DNA of 64,000 nt from Salvator merianae (lineage: Eukaryota > Chordata > Lepidosauria > Squamata > Teiidae): assembly GCA_003586115.2 (NCBI GenBank), contig QVOM02000112.1, forward strand, positions 104,696,941 through 104,760,940, in the 5' to 3' direction. Position numbers and translations under genes: made by a program. Positions 11,881 to 25,063 of the stretch are shown here, piece after piece. How positions within the stretch are numbered: position 1 is the stretch's first letter; each line of letters starts with the position of its first letter. Under the pieces are notes generated by a model. That model was not told where the DNA came from, did not search any database, and saw only the letters and a list, made by a program, of their open reading frames with translations.

Positions 11881-12603
11881 AAAAAAAACAGCTGAACTTA
11901 TAAGAAAACTAACTACTAACTAATCCTTAGAACAGTTTTAAGAAAATCAGCTATAAACTTTCATATTTTTTTTTTTCCGATCACTATATAAACTCTGAAA
12001 TACAAAGCTAGTTTACTATTCAATGGTCTTTTCCTGACATGCATTTCAATACTGCATGTAATTTTTCTTGCATGACTAGGTTAATAAATTAAGAGCAAGA
12101 TTAGCTTGTTTACCATCTTCTTACTTTTAGGGGCTGTTCATTCCCATATGCTTAATAATGCCTCCAAGGAGCCAGGCAGAAGGCAAAACGGATCCTACAC
12201 TAACTGAAACTCTCTAATGGCTTTTGTAAAATTTAATTTTATGCACACAGAGTTTTCTCAAATAAGTAATGTCTTCCCAAGATGTTGAGAAATAGGTTCA
12301 CTGACAACAATTTAGCTCAAATGAAGCACTTCTTAGCACTTTTTCCCCACAGGAGATACTTAAATATATGCTAATTTTTTTCACTGAAACCAATGGGATT
12401 TCAAAAATGCTACATGAAATTCACCATTCTGAACAAGGACATACTTTTCTAAAAAAAAATCCATCAAAAATGTACAATTTCTAATTTGTTCATAACATCT
12501 TAAAAGTATAGACCTTATTCATTTTAATATTATCAGAACAAAATAATAAACTTGTGTTGTATCCTAACTTGCTCTCAACCCCACGACCTTTTATTTTGAT
12601 TTT
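11881..12603. other. WASF3 intron 1, nothing recognised
   Basis: AT-rich DNA with A- and T-runs and no exon or repeat that I can name. Confidence 0.5.
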
Positions 12604-12710
12604 TTATTTTATTTCAGCATTTATATCCCACCCTTCATCCGAAGGTCCCTCGCAGGTCACAACATTAATAAACCAATATACTAAAAATACAATTAAAATA
12701 TAGTTGATTT
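12604..12710 (-). repeat. 3' tail of an L2-type LINE or tail-sharing SINE
   Basis: The order 'tttattttatttcagcatt', TATATCCCACCCTTCATCC, 'gaaggtccctcgcaggtcac' is the reverse complement of the '...gggcgggatataaataaat' terminus common in reptile L2-type LINEs and their SINE partners. Comparable tails occur at 14058, 29969, 41178 and 54986. Confidence 0.65.
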
Positions 12711-14057
12711 TCCTCTAGTATACAAGTTGGGCAAAGTTGAACATTTAGTTCTAGACTGCCACAGAAGCCTCATTATGCTGTCCAGTAGTAGGATTCTTAC
12801 AGAGATTGCTGCTATATAGCCTGAGTCTCTGCAAGGAATATACCCCAAGCAAAGAAATCAGCCAGCAGGGCCTTCTGCAATCTAACAAGGAAAGAAGATT
12901 TTCCTTCAGTAGGACAAGACACAGGAGCATCCTTCCTTTTCTTAGCAAATGGAACAAGATTTTCAGGGCAAGAGCTGGAGAGCTCAAGCTCTACTTAGGA
13001 AGCTAAAAGCCAGCCAATGACCCAAGCAAAGCTAGATCTTCCTATGCTTAAAATTCTCCACTCTATCTTAGGAAAAGTACCTGAAAGGGGAGGAGGGGTG
13101 CTCACATATCCTTCATCCAACGTTAAACCATGGAAGTTTTCCAGTTTTCTGATTAAAGCTTCCTGCCTCCTCTGCCCTAGTTTAATCTTACAAGATGGCA
13201 CCTTAATGGTTATCACTTTATCTGTCAGCTCCCAGATGTAGTGTTTCCAAAACATTAGCAGTGGCTCATCTTTTAGGTAATTCTTAAAAAGTGACAAAAA
13301 TACTAGTGCTGTTTGACAGGAATCTCTTGCAGACATGTACACACACTTACTTGAATGCCAGGAGTAATTTTAGTCAAAAATGATGCAGTACTTCAAATCC
13401 TGGCAGACATGACCCAACTATGTCCATCTCCAGTACAGCTCTCAGCTACACTGAGTGGCAAACCTCAAAGCTGCAAGCTTATGCACTTCAATCAATAGCG
13501 AAAAGGAAGTATGGTTCAAAACTGAGATTTATGGGGTTACAGGGTTACACTTTCACAGTGAATAATCCGGATAGAAATGCAACAGAAATAAATTAAAAAC
13601 AGCTGGATATAAATACACTGTTTGCAGAGACAAGACCTTTGGGTTTCTGTTAGAACACACCATCTCTCTTAATAGCGTGTTCAAAAAATTCAAAATGTAA
13701 AGGTCTCTGTAAAGGTAATCTTTACAGATATATCTCAGCCATTATTAATGCTTTGAAATCTTCCACATTTAAGTACTACCAAACCAATATGTGTTGATCT
13801 GCAGGGTACTGCATAATGTGTTGTGCAAAAGCTGACACATTCTCATAGTGTTATAATGAAAAATTATGAGCCATCCTGGAAGATGGATACAGCTGAAGGA
13901 GTTAGAAAAGACTCACTGACTTCTCCTTCCCTAGCCACGTGTCACAGAGGATTCTCTAGATTTAATTCATATTGAACAAATGCTCATACATCTTATTCTG
14001 AAATATATAATTGGTTCAGTTAACACACATTCATAAATGTTACATAAGTTGAAATGG
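12711..14057. other. WASF3 intron 1, nothing recognised
   Basis: I see no exon, hairpin or named repeat. Open frames near 12.75-13.34 kb have no recognisable protein similarity. Confidence 0.45.
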
Positions 14058-14155
14058 TAAGATTTATTTATTTAAGAATTTATATCCTGCCCTTCACCCC
14101 AAAAGGTCCCAGAGCAGGTCACAATTCTTAAAACATGTTTAAAATATAATCCTCC
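14058..14155 (-). repeat. 3' tail of an L2-type LINE or tail-sharing SINE
   Basis: Contains 'tttatttatttaagaattta', TATCCTGCCCTTCACCCC and 'aaaggtcccagagcaggtca', matching the tail at 12604-12710 in order and spacing. Confidence 0.65.
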
Positions 14156-14960
14156 CACCCTGGCATTTTAAACTGAAGAGTATAATGGGAGCTTCTTGCA
14201 TATACTTGAAAACCATTATGTTAACTATATCAATAATAAAGGTTCAGAAAATAAAGCACCAGAATATTTTAGCATCCATAAACTAAAGACTGATATCTTG
14301 CTTGCTTGTACTAATATCTAGTTTTATCATTACATAGGATTTCACAGATTTCTAAAAACTGTCTAAACCATGTAAACTAAAGATCCATTTGTAGTGAAAA
14401 GCATATCAATTGACTATCCCTCCTGCCTTTTTAATGTTAGTGGATTCAGTGTTCTAATACAGTTGTCACTGAAGATCGCACACCACAGGATTCAGTCCAA
14501 ACTACAATCAATTGTTTTTTGTTCTTTTTTTCTGTTTTTGTTTTAGGATCCCAGGATAAAAAACAGTACAAAATACTGTAAATAAACAAACTGCAGTACA
14601 AAGGCCTTAAAAATCTCATGCTGCACTGAACTAATGTAGCCTAAGAATCAACAATTCATGCTATTAAAAGAATTATGAAAAAGTCATAATAAATTCTGTA
14701 AGGATGAATCATCAGAAAATATGTAGTTGTTCAAATCATGTCAAACAAAAACCAGAACAAAGCAGAGAAGCAACTGATTTACATGTGTAGTGAACAATTC
14801 TACACACGCTGCTCGAAAGTAAAGTTAAGCTCTGTTGAATTCACCTGGACTGCTTTTCAAATAATGTGTGCACCATGGTACATGGTGAAAGCCCTCTTGA
14901 ACAGCAGCGTAACTACATTATAAATTAACTGCCTACTTGGTAAACCTGAAGACAGCACTT
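14156..14960. other. WASF3 intron 1, nothing recognised
   Basis: AT-rich DNA without recognisable features. Confidence 0.45.
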
Positions 14961-14964
14961 GTTA

Positions 14965-15420
14965 ATTGTGGCCTGGTTCACATTTACTGAACTGGAATTG
15001 TTTATGCAGACAATTCTAGGCTGCTCAAGAGCAAAGTAGCTTGGGGCCATTCACAATTTACGCGCTGGAACATCCCCATTCTATTCCAGCAGTGCTCAAA
15101 ATGCAAATAGCTGGAACAGATTATCACTGCAGAGTCTGAGCCTCAGGTTCGGACTTTGCAGGGCAATCTAGAAACTGAGAAAGACTGTGCAGCCGCAGAT
15201 ATGCAGTCCATACCCCCTGGTCGCACAACACCCAGAAGGCATGAAAAGTCACATTGCCCAGGTTGTTCTTCATGCTTCAGGTAAGCCTGTGGACAACTTT
15301 TAAGTTGTCCATAGCAGGAACAGCCCAGGGAGGGCTGAGACAGCTTCAAGACAGCTATAGTGGCATCCAGGTGTGGACACGCAGCATTCCAGCAGGTAAG
15401 TGGGAAAAGGTCATTAATCA
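14965..15420. repeat. Possible miniature inverted-repeat element
   Basis: This GC-richer island starts with GGCCTGGTTCACATTTAC and contains a near-perfect hairpin at 15293-15312 (GGACAACTT, TT, AAGTTGTCC). Phrases such as 'gttgtcca' and 'ggaacagccc' recur in the element at 46853-47319. The far terminus is not clear, so the boundaries are tentative. Confidence 0.35.
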
Positions 15421-15742
15421 GCATCTGATATTAAAAATACATCAAAGTTCACTTGCAAAATACCAATGTGGATTCAAGTTAACAAGTTGCTTATCTTTCC
15501 CAGATAAGGTACTGTTCAGAATTTCTGTGTAACAGTGAAGTGTAGCATAAGATTCTGACAAGTTGTTACAAAATCTAGGATATATTAGAAAACAATCAAT
15601 ACTGATTTTTTTCAGTGCATATTCATCACTGAGCATAGCAACATCATTGGCTTAAGCAACACAGCACTCTAATAGAGCAAGGAATTCCTTGAGCAAAGGA
15701 GTTTCTAGATTGCGTACCTTGAACTGGATTAGGAATTTATTT

Positions 15743-16403
15743 GTCAACTTCCTCCTTCATTGACAGTTTCTTCTATATTTCATATTTCTCACCCTCCTAT
15801 TCTCTTTCCATTCTTTTTCTCCACCGAATGTCTTCTTTCTTCATCATTCTTCAAATCCAGAGATCACAAGTCCATTATCCAGCTCTTGCAGAAAGTCAAT
15901 AAAGGGTTTCCATTTTCTGTAAAACCTATCAACTATCTTATTTCTCAAAAAATTGTCAATTTGTCCATCTCAGCAAGCTCCATCATTTTATCTAACCAAA
16001 CGCCCACCGTTGGTATTTCATTGCCTTTCCACTTCTGAGCACATACAATTCTGGCTGCAGTTACCATATTTTGCAATAACACATTGACACCTTCAAAATT
16101 GTTTTCTGTTATCCCTAGTAGGAAAACTTCCGGTTTAAAAGGGATGTTTGTCTTTAAGATTTTCTGCATAACTGTATAAATTTGAACCCAAAACTTTTTG
16201 GCTTTTGCACAAGTCCACCACATATGATAAAACGTACCCTCTTGCTTTTTAGATTTCCAACACTTATTTGACATGCCTTGATACATTTTATACGGTGTTA
16301 AATACCATTGATACATCATCTTATATATGTTCTCTTTCAACATATTGCATACAGTAAATTTCAAATCTTTAGTCCACAGTTTTTCCCATTGGTCCATCAA
16401 GAT
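15743..16403 (-). mobile_element. 5'-truncated L1-like LINE (C-terminal end of ORF2)
   Basis: A 661-bp insertion flanked by the 15-bp target-site duplication ATTAGGAATTTATTT (15728-15742 and 16404-16418). The minus strand encodes about 150 residues of the C-terminal part of an L1 ORF2 protein, with 'YHMWWTCAKAKKFWVQIY', the cysteine and W.C...FW..I pattern typical of L1 ORF2 C-termini, followed by a 3' UTR at 15743-15945. That UTR is clearly related to 27.85-28.06 kb (CTTCTATATTTC, TTTCCA.TTT). The ORF is open for 151 codons, so the insertion is not very old. Confidence 0.85.
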
Positions 16404-16409
16404 ATTAGG

Positions 16410-16438
16410 AATTTATTTATTTATTTATTTATTTATGC
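16410..16438 (+). repeat. (TTTA)n run at the L1 insertion site
   Basis: About seven TTTA units. They overlap the right copy of the L1 target-site duplication and probably belong to the tail of an older element into which the L1 inserted. Confidence 0.8.
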
Positions 16439-16965
16439 TTACAAGAAGCTGAGGATACCAGAATTTGCGAGCTTATCTTTAACTGCAAAAGGGACATAAA
16501 AAGACGTTAAAAACAGAATTACACATCTTTAAAAAAAATCCCTGAAAACAATTTAGTCAACCCAAGACATATTCAGGTACTGACATATTCAGGTACTAAG
16601 AACTGGCCAGGTAAAATATCATCATTCACAAACAAAAGCAACTCTGTTTCAGACTATATCCCAATGTGGGGAAATCTATATTGCAGCACTGTTGAGATTA
16701 AATATTTTAATAACCCAGCTTTACTCACCTATAAGGATATTTTTGAAAATATTACAATAAATCCAATTCTTGGAACAAAATACAACACTCTCTTCCTTCA
16801 TCTGTAACTAATCAGTTCCAGAAATCTGCCCCAATAATGAATATATAATGAAAACAATTATTCCACTAATGTCCATGGGAAAAATTATACTTCGTTCCAA
16901 AAGCCCTACTAACGTCAACCAAAAATCACTGAGAACGCCTAATACTATAAGGAAAAAGATAAAAA

Positions 16966-18225
16966 CATAAGAGGAGCCCTAATGGATCAGGTCACAGTGC
17001 ATCTACTCCAGTATCCTGTCCCCACAATGGTCCAACAATTGCTTCCAGACATTCTTAAGCAGAGGACAAAGGCAAAACCTTACTGCTTTCACCTCCCTGT
17101 GAATAGCCATTAGAGGCATCCTGCCTATCTCTGTAACCTAGAAGGGGTATCAAGGGATCAATTCTAAGTAGCCATTGATACACCTGTCCTCCATGAATTT
17201 TCCTAACTCTTTCGTGAATATATCCAGGCTGGTTACTGTCTTTACCTCTTCTGATAATAAATTCCATAGACCAATAACCTTCTCGGTAAAAAAAAATACT
17301 TCCTCTTAGAAAGGAGATTTAGAATTTACATCAGCTTCACGGAGTGCCCTGGTTTTAGTGTTGTGTGATATAAAAAAATCTTCATACACCTTATCCACAC
17401 CATGCATGATTTTAAATACTTCAATCAGATCCCCTCTTAAACATCATCTGTCAAGGCTGAAGAGGCCTAGACTTTGCAGCCTGATTTTGTAAATGAGGTG
17501 TTCCAGCCCCTTGATCATTCTAGTTGTCCTTTTCTACACATTTTCCAGTTTCATAATAACTTTTTCAGGATGTGGTGACCAGAATTGTACACACTGTGGC
17601 TTCAATATACGTTTATAAAGAGGCAGAATAACACTTGCTGATTCATTTTGTTTGCTTCCCAATCACCTCTAACACTGGATTTGCATTTTTCACTGCTGCT
17701 GAGCACTGGGCCGACATCTTCATTGAGCTGTCCACCAGAACACCAAGATTCTTTCCCTGGTCTGTCACAGAAAGCTCTGCCCCCATCAGTTTATAAATAT
17801 AATCGGGTTCTTTCCCCCAGTGCGCATTACTTTGCATTTACTAAGAATAAAGTGCATTTGCCACTTTGTTGCCCACTTACTTAATTTCAAGAGATTGCTC
17901 TGGAGCTCTTCACAATCTCCTCCATTTTTTACTACCCTGAATAATTTAGTGTTAACTTAGAGATGTTAGGGCACAGTCTATCCTTCAAGTAATTTAGTGT
18001 CATTAGGAAACTTTGTTATCTCGCTATTTACCCCTATTTCTAGATCATTTATGAACAAATTAAAAAGGACAAGTCCCAATGCTGAACCTTGGAGGAACTA
18101 ACTTTTTACTTCCCTCCTCACAGATAATTGTCCATTTATTGCTACTCTGCTTCCTGTCCTTAGCCAGCTAACAATCCCAGACAGGATTTATCTACTTAAT
18201 CCATGACTGATTAATTTAGTCAAGA
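16966..18225 (-). mobile_element. CR1-type LINE fragment (RT to 3' end)
   Basis: The 3' terminus is at the left ('aaaacataagaggagccct'). Moving right on the minus strand I can read the reverse transcriptase downstream region: HWGKEPDYIYKLMGAELSV, DQGKNLGVLVDSSMKMSAQC and EFIIRRGKDSNQPGYIHERV. The box at about 17945-17965 corresponds to FADDTKL but is damaged. Several frameshifts and stops are present. It shares its layout with the copies at 2.0-3.2, 25.1-25.7 and 30.6-32.1 kb. Confidence 0.85.
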
Positions 18226-19250
18226 GTCTCTGATGAGAGACTGTCAAAAGCCTGATTGCTACTGCCGAAGCTCTGGTGAGAAGAAACCCACTTGAGATAC
18301 TTGGAAGCCTTTGTCCTAACAGAAGTTGGTGGGATAGCAACAGAGGCAAAGGAGTTGATACTGCCCAAGATTTGGCTACAGCCGCATTGTCTGTTCAATA
18401 GCCTCCACAGTGTAAAAGTGCCAGCTGTAACAGTGAACTGTTAGAAGCATCAAAAATGGTCACTGCTGAATTCATGCCTAAACAGATGGCAAGGTGTACA
18501 TGATACTGAAGTGCAAAGGGTAGGAAGAAGCCCTCCATAGATTGCACTGGACATCATGACAAGCAAGGGGCAGGCAAGGACTCCAAAGATTGGCAGTAAA
18601 TGTGGCCATGGAGTGAGGAGGGGAACAGCAACATTATTCTACACTGAAGAGGAAAACTGATTGAAAATAAAAAGCACCATAGTCTAATTCACAGTGAATA
18701 CATTGCTAGAAGAGCGTTTTCTGTAGCAGAAGAATGAACTGGGGATCAAAGCTACCACTAGAGCAAGGTCTTCATCCATACTTGAGGAACCTTTGGCATC
18801 ATAATCCACTGAGAATTTCACATTCTCTTCACACAGAACTGTTGTAGGATTATACAACAGAATACTGACGATTCAACCACAAATGTATTGAAGCTACAGA
18901 TTTGGATGTAGCTTCCAATCTACAAAGGAGTCACATTTTGGACACTAAAAGAAAGCAGCAAGCTTTGTACAGAAAATGTGCATGCTTTTCTTCATACCGA
19001 GGAACAGCTGAAAACAAAGCGCCGTTTGTAGGATATGCCTTTCTTTCACATGGCTCCAAAAAGCTTTTCAAATACTTTCCAGAACAAAGTACTGTAAATA
19101 TACAGGAATGCAGCACTAACGTAACACAGAACTAAACAAGCAAAATAAAAAAGTGAAAAGTCTCATAAACTTTGCACAATAGTGAGTACATATTAATTTT
19201 TTTGCTATTAAGTACAAATACTAAATCTACTTTTTACCCCCTTTTCTAGT
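18226..19250. other. WASF3 intron 1, possible old retroelement end
   Basis: No gene. The segment at 18688-18750 shares TTTTCTGTAGCAGA and an upstream 'attcacagtga' with 9778-9885, suggesting two copies of an unnamed repeat. Confidence 0.35.
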
Positions 19251-19259
19251 TTGTTTCAC

Positions 19260-19280
19260 AAAAAAAAAAAAAAAAAAAAA
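19260..19280 (+). repeat. Poly(A) run
   Basis: Twenty-one consecutive A bases. It may be the tail of an old retroposon, but no element could be recognised upstream. Confidence 0.9.
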
Positions 19281-20700
19281 CCCGAAGAACTGCTCATAAT
19301 TCAGGGAAGTCACATTCCTCTATATATTCAATATAAAAAGGTTTATTTTTTGTGCTTATCAGCTTGCTCAGAGAAGACCAGTTTTAAAGCAATTACATAC
19401 GTAGTTTTCCAAGATACATTTCTGCAACTTGATCTTTTCAATTATTTGCATTATGGATGAATGTTTATAGTGGTAATTTTGTTAAGAGCGATAACAGGAT
19501 GAAAACTTAATCAATATCATCAAGGTTAAGAAGAAATACAAACCTACATCCTTCTGTGTTCACAAACCACCAATTGTACTGAGACCAGGCAATTAAACTT
19601 CACTGTTATTTGTTCACATTTTGCCTTTAAGTTACTGTAAAGTTGTGCTGTCTAAATATTTAATTTAAAAAATAGAAAGATTTGTAAGCCATGACTCCCA
19701 CTAATGCTAAAAACACAAAGCAACTGAGGGGAAACCAAATAATGGGAGCCAAAAGCAAACCAAGTAGTTTTTACCTAAAGACTTTCTTTCCCTTGTCGTA
19801 ACATGTAATACTAAGATTTGCTGTCAGATCTTTTCTTAACAATTATTTAACCTTAACAAAGGTACAGTAGAAAACATACCAGCTGAAGGCTATATACCAA
19901 GGACTAACATACAGCCACAGTAAACAGTATGAACAAGACACCCCATTGGAAAACCTATAATTTTACAAAATGTCACATCACTTCAACTCAGAAGGAAGGT
20001 ATTTCCTTCAGCAAAAACAGGTAAGGGCAACAATATCAGACAGAAATATATAAGCAAAAAGGAATCACAATGACAAAAGCACAGCCCATGTACCTTTTAT
20101 CCTTTTATTATCCAATCAATACAGAACTAAATAGCTGTGCGATTTAAATTAATAAAGAGGATTTTAAGTATAGCAACTGAACACACATCACAAACCATGA
20201 CTGAGTTATTTGTATGGATAGGATAAGACTAAAAATACATAGATCTCACTTCATTCAGCATCTGTACTAAAAATGTGGAAAACTATTAGAATATTGTATT
20301 CTTGTGATGACAGGAGATCAGTTAGATTTTCTGGTTCCTAAAACCACTATTTTCTACTGTTTTTTTGCAGTACACATATAAGAAATGTAGTGTCACCTAA
20401 TCTTTAAGCAACACAGAAGTTCCCACTATATAAAGACGGTAGCATTCAGAGGATTTGTTTGTACGCAGGACACCCCTAAGACACAAGCTATTCACTGGTA
20501 TAGACTTTTGTCCAGGTCTTTCAGTTAATCATGTAAAATAACTTAACAAAAGAACCATCAAGGTGAATAGGAATTAATAAAAGCCATACATTATTGTTTA
20601 TCTGTTAAGAATGCACATAAGAGTCTTAATTTCTTTTAAACAAAACCTTGTTTCAAACTTCCCTTATACACACTATAGTTAATCTTTTTACTTTTGTCAT
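19281..20700. other. WASF3 intron 1, nothing recognised
   Basis: AT-rich DNA in which I see no exon or repeat. Confidence 0.5.
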
Positions 20701-20704
20701 TTCA

Positions 20705-20812
20705 TAAGGTTTTAAAAAAAATATATATTGCTATATTGTATTTTGTCTGTTTGGTGCAAACCACTTTGAGCAATTTTCTTTGGAAGGCAGTATACAAATA
20801 AATTGACAAGAT
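20705..20812 (+). repeat. 3' tail of an L2-type LINE or tail-sharing SINE
   Basis: Contains 'ttgtattttgtctgtttggtg', 'accactttgagcaatttt' and 'ggaaggcagtatacaaataaa', the plus-strand version of the L2-like 3' terminus seen at 61560-61690. Confidence 0.65.
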
Positions 20813-22630
20813 CTGTCATACTGAACTATTTAAAAATGCCAAATAATTATAAACTTGGAAATGTTAGGTAAGGTTTTGAATATGCGAGCGATTCACTGAA
20901 TTGATCTCTTCCCCTGAAATAAAATGGTTATTTTTTTTCTTTTTTTATGCTCATAGAACAATACACTTTGCCACTGAAGACTATCTGTAGTTCTCCAAAG
21001 ATGCCATCCATCGTATTAGTGGTCAGTGAGAAAACTTCACAAGGCTGCTTAAGAACCTAAGTATGCATTATATTAGTTGATAAATAATACAGACATGAAA
21101 TGAGTAGACTATCATTTGAAGTTCGGCATATAATGAAAGGGAATTGAAGCTTTCTCTCTACAGCTGCAGTCTCAGTGAAAACTGACATGTGACCCCCAAA
21201 GAGCAGTTTACATCAGTAGCCAATGGGAGCTGCTTATTTATTATTTTTATATTTATATTAAATCCATTGTATAACACTATAGCAGCAACATAAATGGACA
21301 TAAAACACATATAAGAATATAAAATGGGCAAAAAAAATATGCTATCTACTTTACCAATACAACATGAAGTATCTCAGTAGTTACTATTACATGAAGTACT
21401 CATTCCCGCCCTGGGGAAGGGGGGGTTAAACTACCACTTCCTACCCATATTAGACAAATCCCGTATTCTGCATCTAGTTTTTAACTTTTAGAAACTTATT
21501 ATGTATCTCTTCACTCAGACCTTTGACATGTATCTCCTGCCTCATGTTTTTCTGCAGCTTGGAGTGGGTGGGTTTGTTTTTAACTGTTTTAATTATATTT
21601 TATTTAAATACTTTATGCAGTCAACCCTATAAATATCTTTTCGCATACCAGAGAGTGACAGATTTATTCTTGCCCTTGCTTAATGAGGTGGAAGTAAACT
21701 AGACCATTCAGAGATCCACTGTAACCAACTGGAAAGCATTCTGGGAATAAAACTGCTTATGTTCACTAACTTTGATTCAATCTTCTCTATAGAATCCACA
21801 GACGTTTCTAGACCAAAATCTTGAGCCAGTTTAATGGATGTATTTCAGCTGGTGAAGCCCAATGACTTGGAAAAGATCCCACTAGTTGTTGAGTTAACTT
21901 CTCCTGTCTCCTTGAATTTTAGTTAGGGTTCAGGCTAGGTGTTTATACTGAAGCAGCTCTGGCTGTACCGTATGACCACCTAGACCAGAAGAAAGATGGC
22001 CTTGTTGTTACCATGGTATCTTTTCCTTTTGAAACATCCTAAGTTGAGTTTGAACTGGACAGTTCTTCAGTAGTTCTCTCCTTCATAGATAAATTGACAG
22101 AATTGTGGAGTTAAACGGGATCATCTAGTTCAACCCTCTGCAATGTCTGAGAAAACAAATAAATATAAATTTAGATTGTGTTCTTGAAGGAACAGGTGTT
22201 TGGTTCCTGAACCTGAGAGTTCCATAAAAAAAAATGCAGTTTGTTCCTAATGCCTCCTAAGCTAATACAAGATAAAGTCATACAGGTGCAGCTGATTTCT
22301 AAGTGTCTCAAACTCTCTAGCCACACTAAAGACGGTCAACTAAGAAGCGTCACCAGTGCCACTAATTCAGAAAAAGCTCCAGAATTCTGAACTGCCCAAA
22401 GTTTATTCCTTCATAATTGTATCTATATAGCAGACAGTAACACAGCTTTCCGGGAAGCTTTCAAATAAAAAGTACAAAACATAAAAATTAAAAACCAGCT
22501 TAAAGCATGAAGTTTTAAACCATAAGCTATTAAAAAAAAACACCTTACGTCAGGCCAGATCCATACATCAGCATTCCAAATTCAACTCAGAAATGGACTA
22601 GGAACCAGTGTCATTCATAATGCAATGACA
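20813..22630. other. WASF3 intron 1, with a small CR1 3' fragment
   Basis: At about 22098-22160 the string 'agaattgtggagttaaacgg' followed by 'atcatctagttcaaccctctgcaatg' is the CR1 3' UTR read from the minus strand. The rest is AT-rich and featureless to my eye. Confidence 0.5.
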
Positions 22631-22649
22631 TAATGTGTTGAGGACATCC

Positions 22650-23240
22650 AGCCTCTTCCTATGGCTGGAGTTTCCAGACCATTTTTCAAAGCAGCCCCAT
22701 GTACAGTGCATGGAACAGCACTTGAATGAATCACCCAACAGCACTACTGTCTGCTTTGGACTGAATCCATTTATTCACCCTCATCCAGTCCACTACCAGT
22801 CCCAAAGGCTGCCACTACCTTCCCTGGTCCTGATAAAAAAAGAGTTGCAGCTTGGTGTCATCTACATACACATCAAGTCAAATCTCTGAATTTTCCCCAC
22901 AGGGTTTCATGTAGATGTTAAATAACATGGGGGCAAGAGAAGAACTCTGCAGGACCACAAAACATAACTGCAAGGTGCTGAGCAGGACTCCTCCAGCACT
23001 GTTTTCCGAAACTGACCATCTAAGCAGGCATGAAACCACTGCCAATCAATGAAATTCTTCCAAAAGGATACCATGGTATTAAAAGCCACTGAGATGTCTA
23101 AAAGAATCAAAGCAGCATAGCACTTCCCCATCCCTTCCTTGAAGTAGGTCACAGGACGACCAAATCAGTTTCAGTGTCAAACCCAGGGTTGAAGTACAAA
23201 TGAAATGCATTCTAGACAATCTGCCTCATCCAAAGTACCT
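22650..23240 (-). mobile_element. L2-type LINE reverse transcriptase remnant
   Basis: The minus strand gives, across frameshifts, LDEADCLECISFVLQPW, AALILLDISVAFNTM, WFHACLDGQFRKTVLEESCS and, further on, a QLGVIYIH-opposite segment equivalent to the YADDTQLYFS box. These correspond to L2-clade blocks 'FLDEADCLDPFQSGFRPG', 'LLLLDLSAAFDTVDH', 'LQWFRSFLDGRFQ.V' and 'HLYADDTQLY'. The element is decayed and has no intact ORF. The segment at 23245-23480 on the same strand may be further upstream sequence of the same element. Confidence 0.75.
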
Positions 23241-25063
23241 GGAGTTAATCAGCTCCCAATCTCACAAACACCTGACCTGAGAAGATCAGATTGGCTACAT
23301 GGATGTAGATATTAACATCTTGCAGCAGGTACTGATACCACTCTCTCTTATACTGTGGAATGTATTTCTTCCTGAACCTATGCAAACAGTCCCTCCTTAC
23401 TAGATCTGACCATGCATAATGAGCAAGGGTCATAGATACAAGTGGTTGGCTGCATTTGTCCAAGTACCTCAGGTGTCAGCAACTGAAAACCATCCAATAA
23501 AATATATACATTTTCTTTACAGTCAACATGGACTCATAAAGAAGAGATAAAACAAGGGGTGAGAATTAAAATTTCAGTAGTTGCCTTCTCATCTTTATGG
23601 TTAATGAGAGGAATTTGTCAATTGCTGAAGTTACTGTAGGCTTTGTATCCACTATTAAATTCAATAAAATCAGAATAGACAGTGTTCTGGAAAATCTGAT
23701 GAGACTGCTAACTGTGAAGTCCAAACTGTGATGAATATGAGCAACTACCCTACAAAGTGTCAAGCAAAAGTACCACAGCATGGTATCAAGGGTCACTTAG
23801 AATATTGTTCAGGGCCAAAGTTTAAAAGGCATTGCACCACTGAAAATGCCTCTACTATGTGACTACTGACAGGATGCAATGATGATAGAGGAAGAGGAGG
23901 AACATTATATCTTCTTCATTTGCTTAAAGCAGGCCTGATAAGCTGTGCTCTTCTTCTGTTTATATTCACCATATGTTCTCTTCTACTTGCATTCTAGCCA
24001 TCACTCCATCTGTTTCACAGTTCTCAGTTCTGAAGTAACCCAAGGAACTACACAGCCTCTACATGACGAGAAACAGCATGTAGGAGAAATTGTGTCAACA
24101 GGCCAAACTATCTCTACATTGCAGACAGTGCCAACCATTCTGGTTAAAATTTCCTAAGAGTCCTTGGGAATCTACCGGGATCCAAAGACCTCTAGAGACT
24201 GTTTTAACAGATCCCCCACCCTCACACATGCATGAAGCTAAGAATTTAATCATCAACAGGAAGTAATCTAACTGTGACCAGGACCAAGATAGCAAATCCC
24301 ACTTTCAGGTCACCTCTCTCTTCCTGTTCAGTTGAAAAACACAAGTCCAAAAAGGGTTCATGCCATGCTCTCACTCACTAACCATGAGAATTCTGAATAC
24401 TAGGGGGGGGATATAGAGTCAGTATCTGGTTCTACCAGTCTTGCTAACTACAGCGTATCTCAAGAGTCCCAGGAATGGCTATCCGCAGTGGACCTTCTTC
24501 CTGCAGGGCTAAACTCAGGTCAGGTTCTAGTTTGGAGACAAAACCATCCTCCAAATGGGGACAACAAAGGCAGAAAGTAATCATGCAGAGGAAAACGCAT
24601 GTTGGAGTGCAAGATCAGCAAAAACAAGTATCTGCAGGACCCAGGAAGCTGCAGACAGCACTTAATGATTTACACCTGCAGTTTCATGAGAGGCTGTGCA
24701 CGCTGTGCAGGACACTGGGATGTTGTCGGAAGTTGAGAGTCAACCAGCTGCTCCTATGCCTGTGTCACTACTACTGAATCCAATTCCTTGACTTCTTTCC
24801 TGCTTTCTGAAAATGAAACCCTTTTCTGATACTGTTTGCTTCCTTTTTGAGGCTGTTTCACTCTTAGTTTGACTAAAATTTTAACTGTTTTCTTGTGCCT
24901 CAGAGGCCATATCTCCAGGATTAGAGAGGCAGTGTTGACAGTCTAGAGACATATATGGACCTTGTTCCATGCTGGGACAACCCTTTGGTTACCATGTGGG
25001 CCATGAAGTCCTTAGCTGCACATGATATGGAAGAAATCATCCTAGGCAATCCTAACATCATAA
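23241..25063. other. WASF3 intron 1, unidentified
   Basis: No exon found. The stretch has several LINE-like phrases on the minus strand near 23.3-24.3 kb that I cannot place. Confidence 0.35.

Noticed and set aside
15945..16400. A 151-codon open frame as a host gene
   Set aside because: It is the C-terminal part of an L1 ORF2, within an insertion flanked by a target-site duplication.
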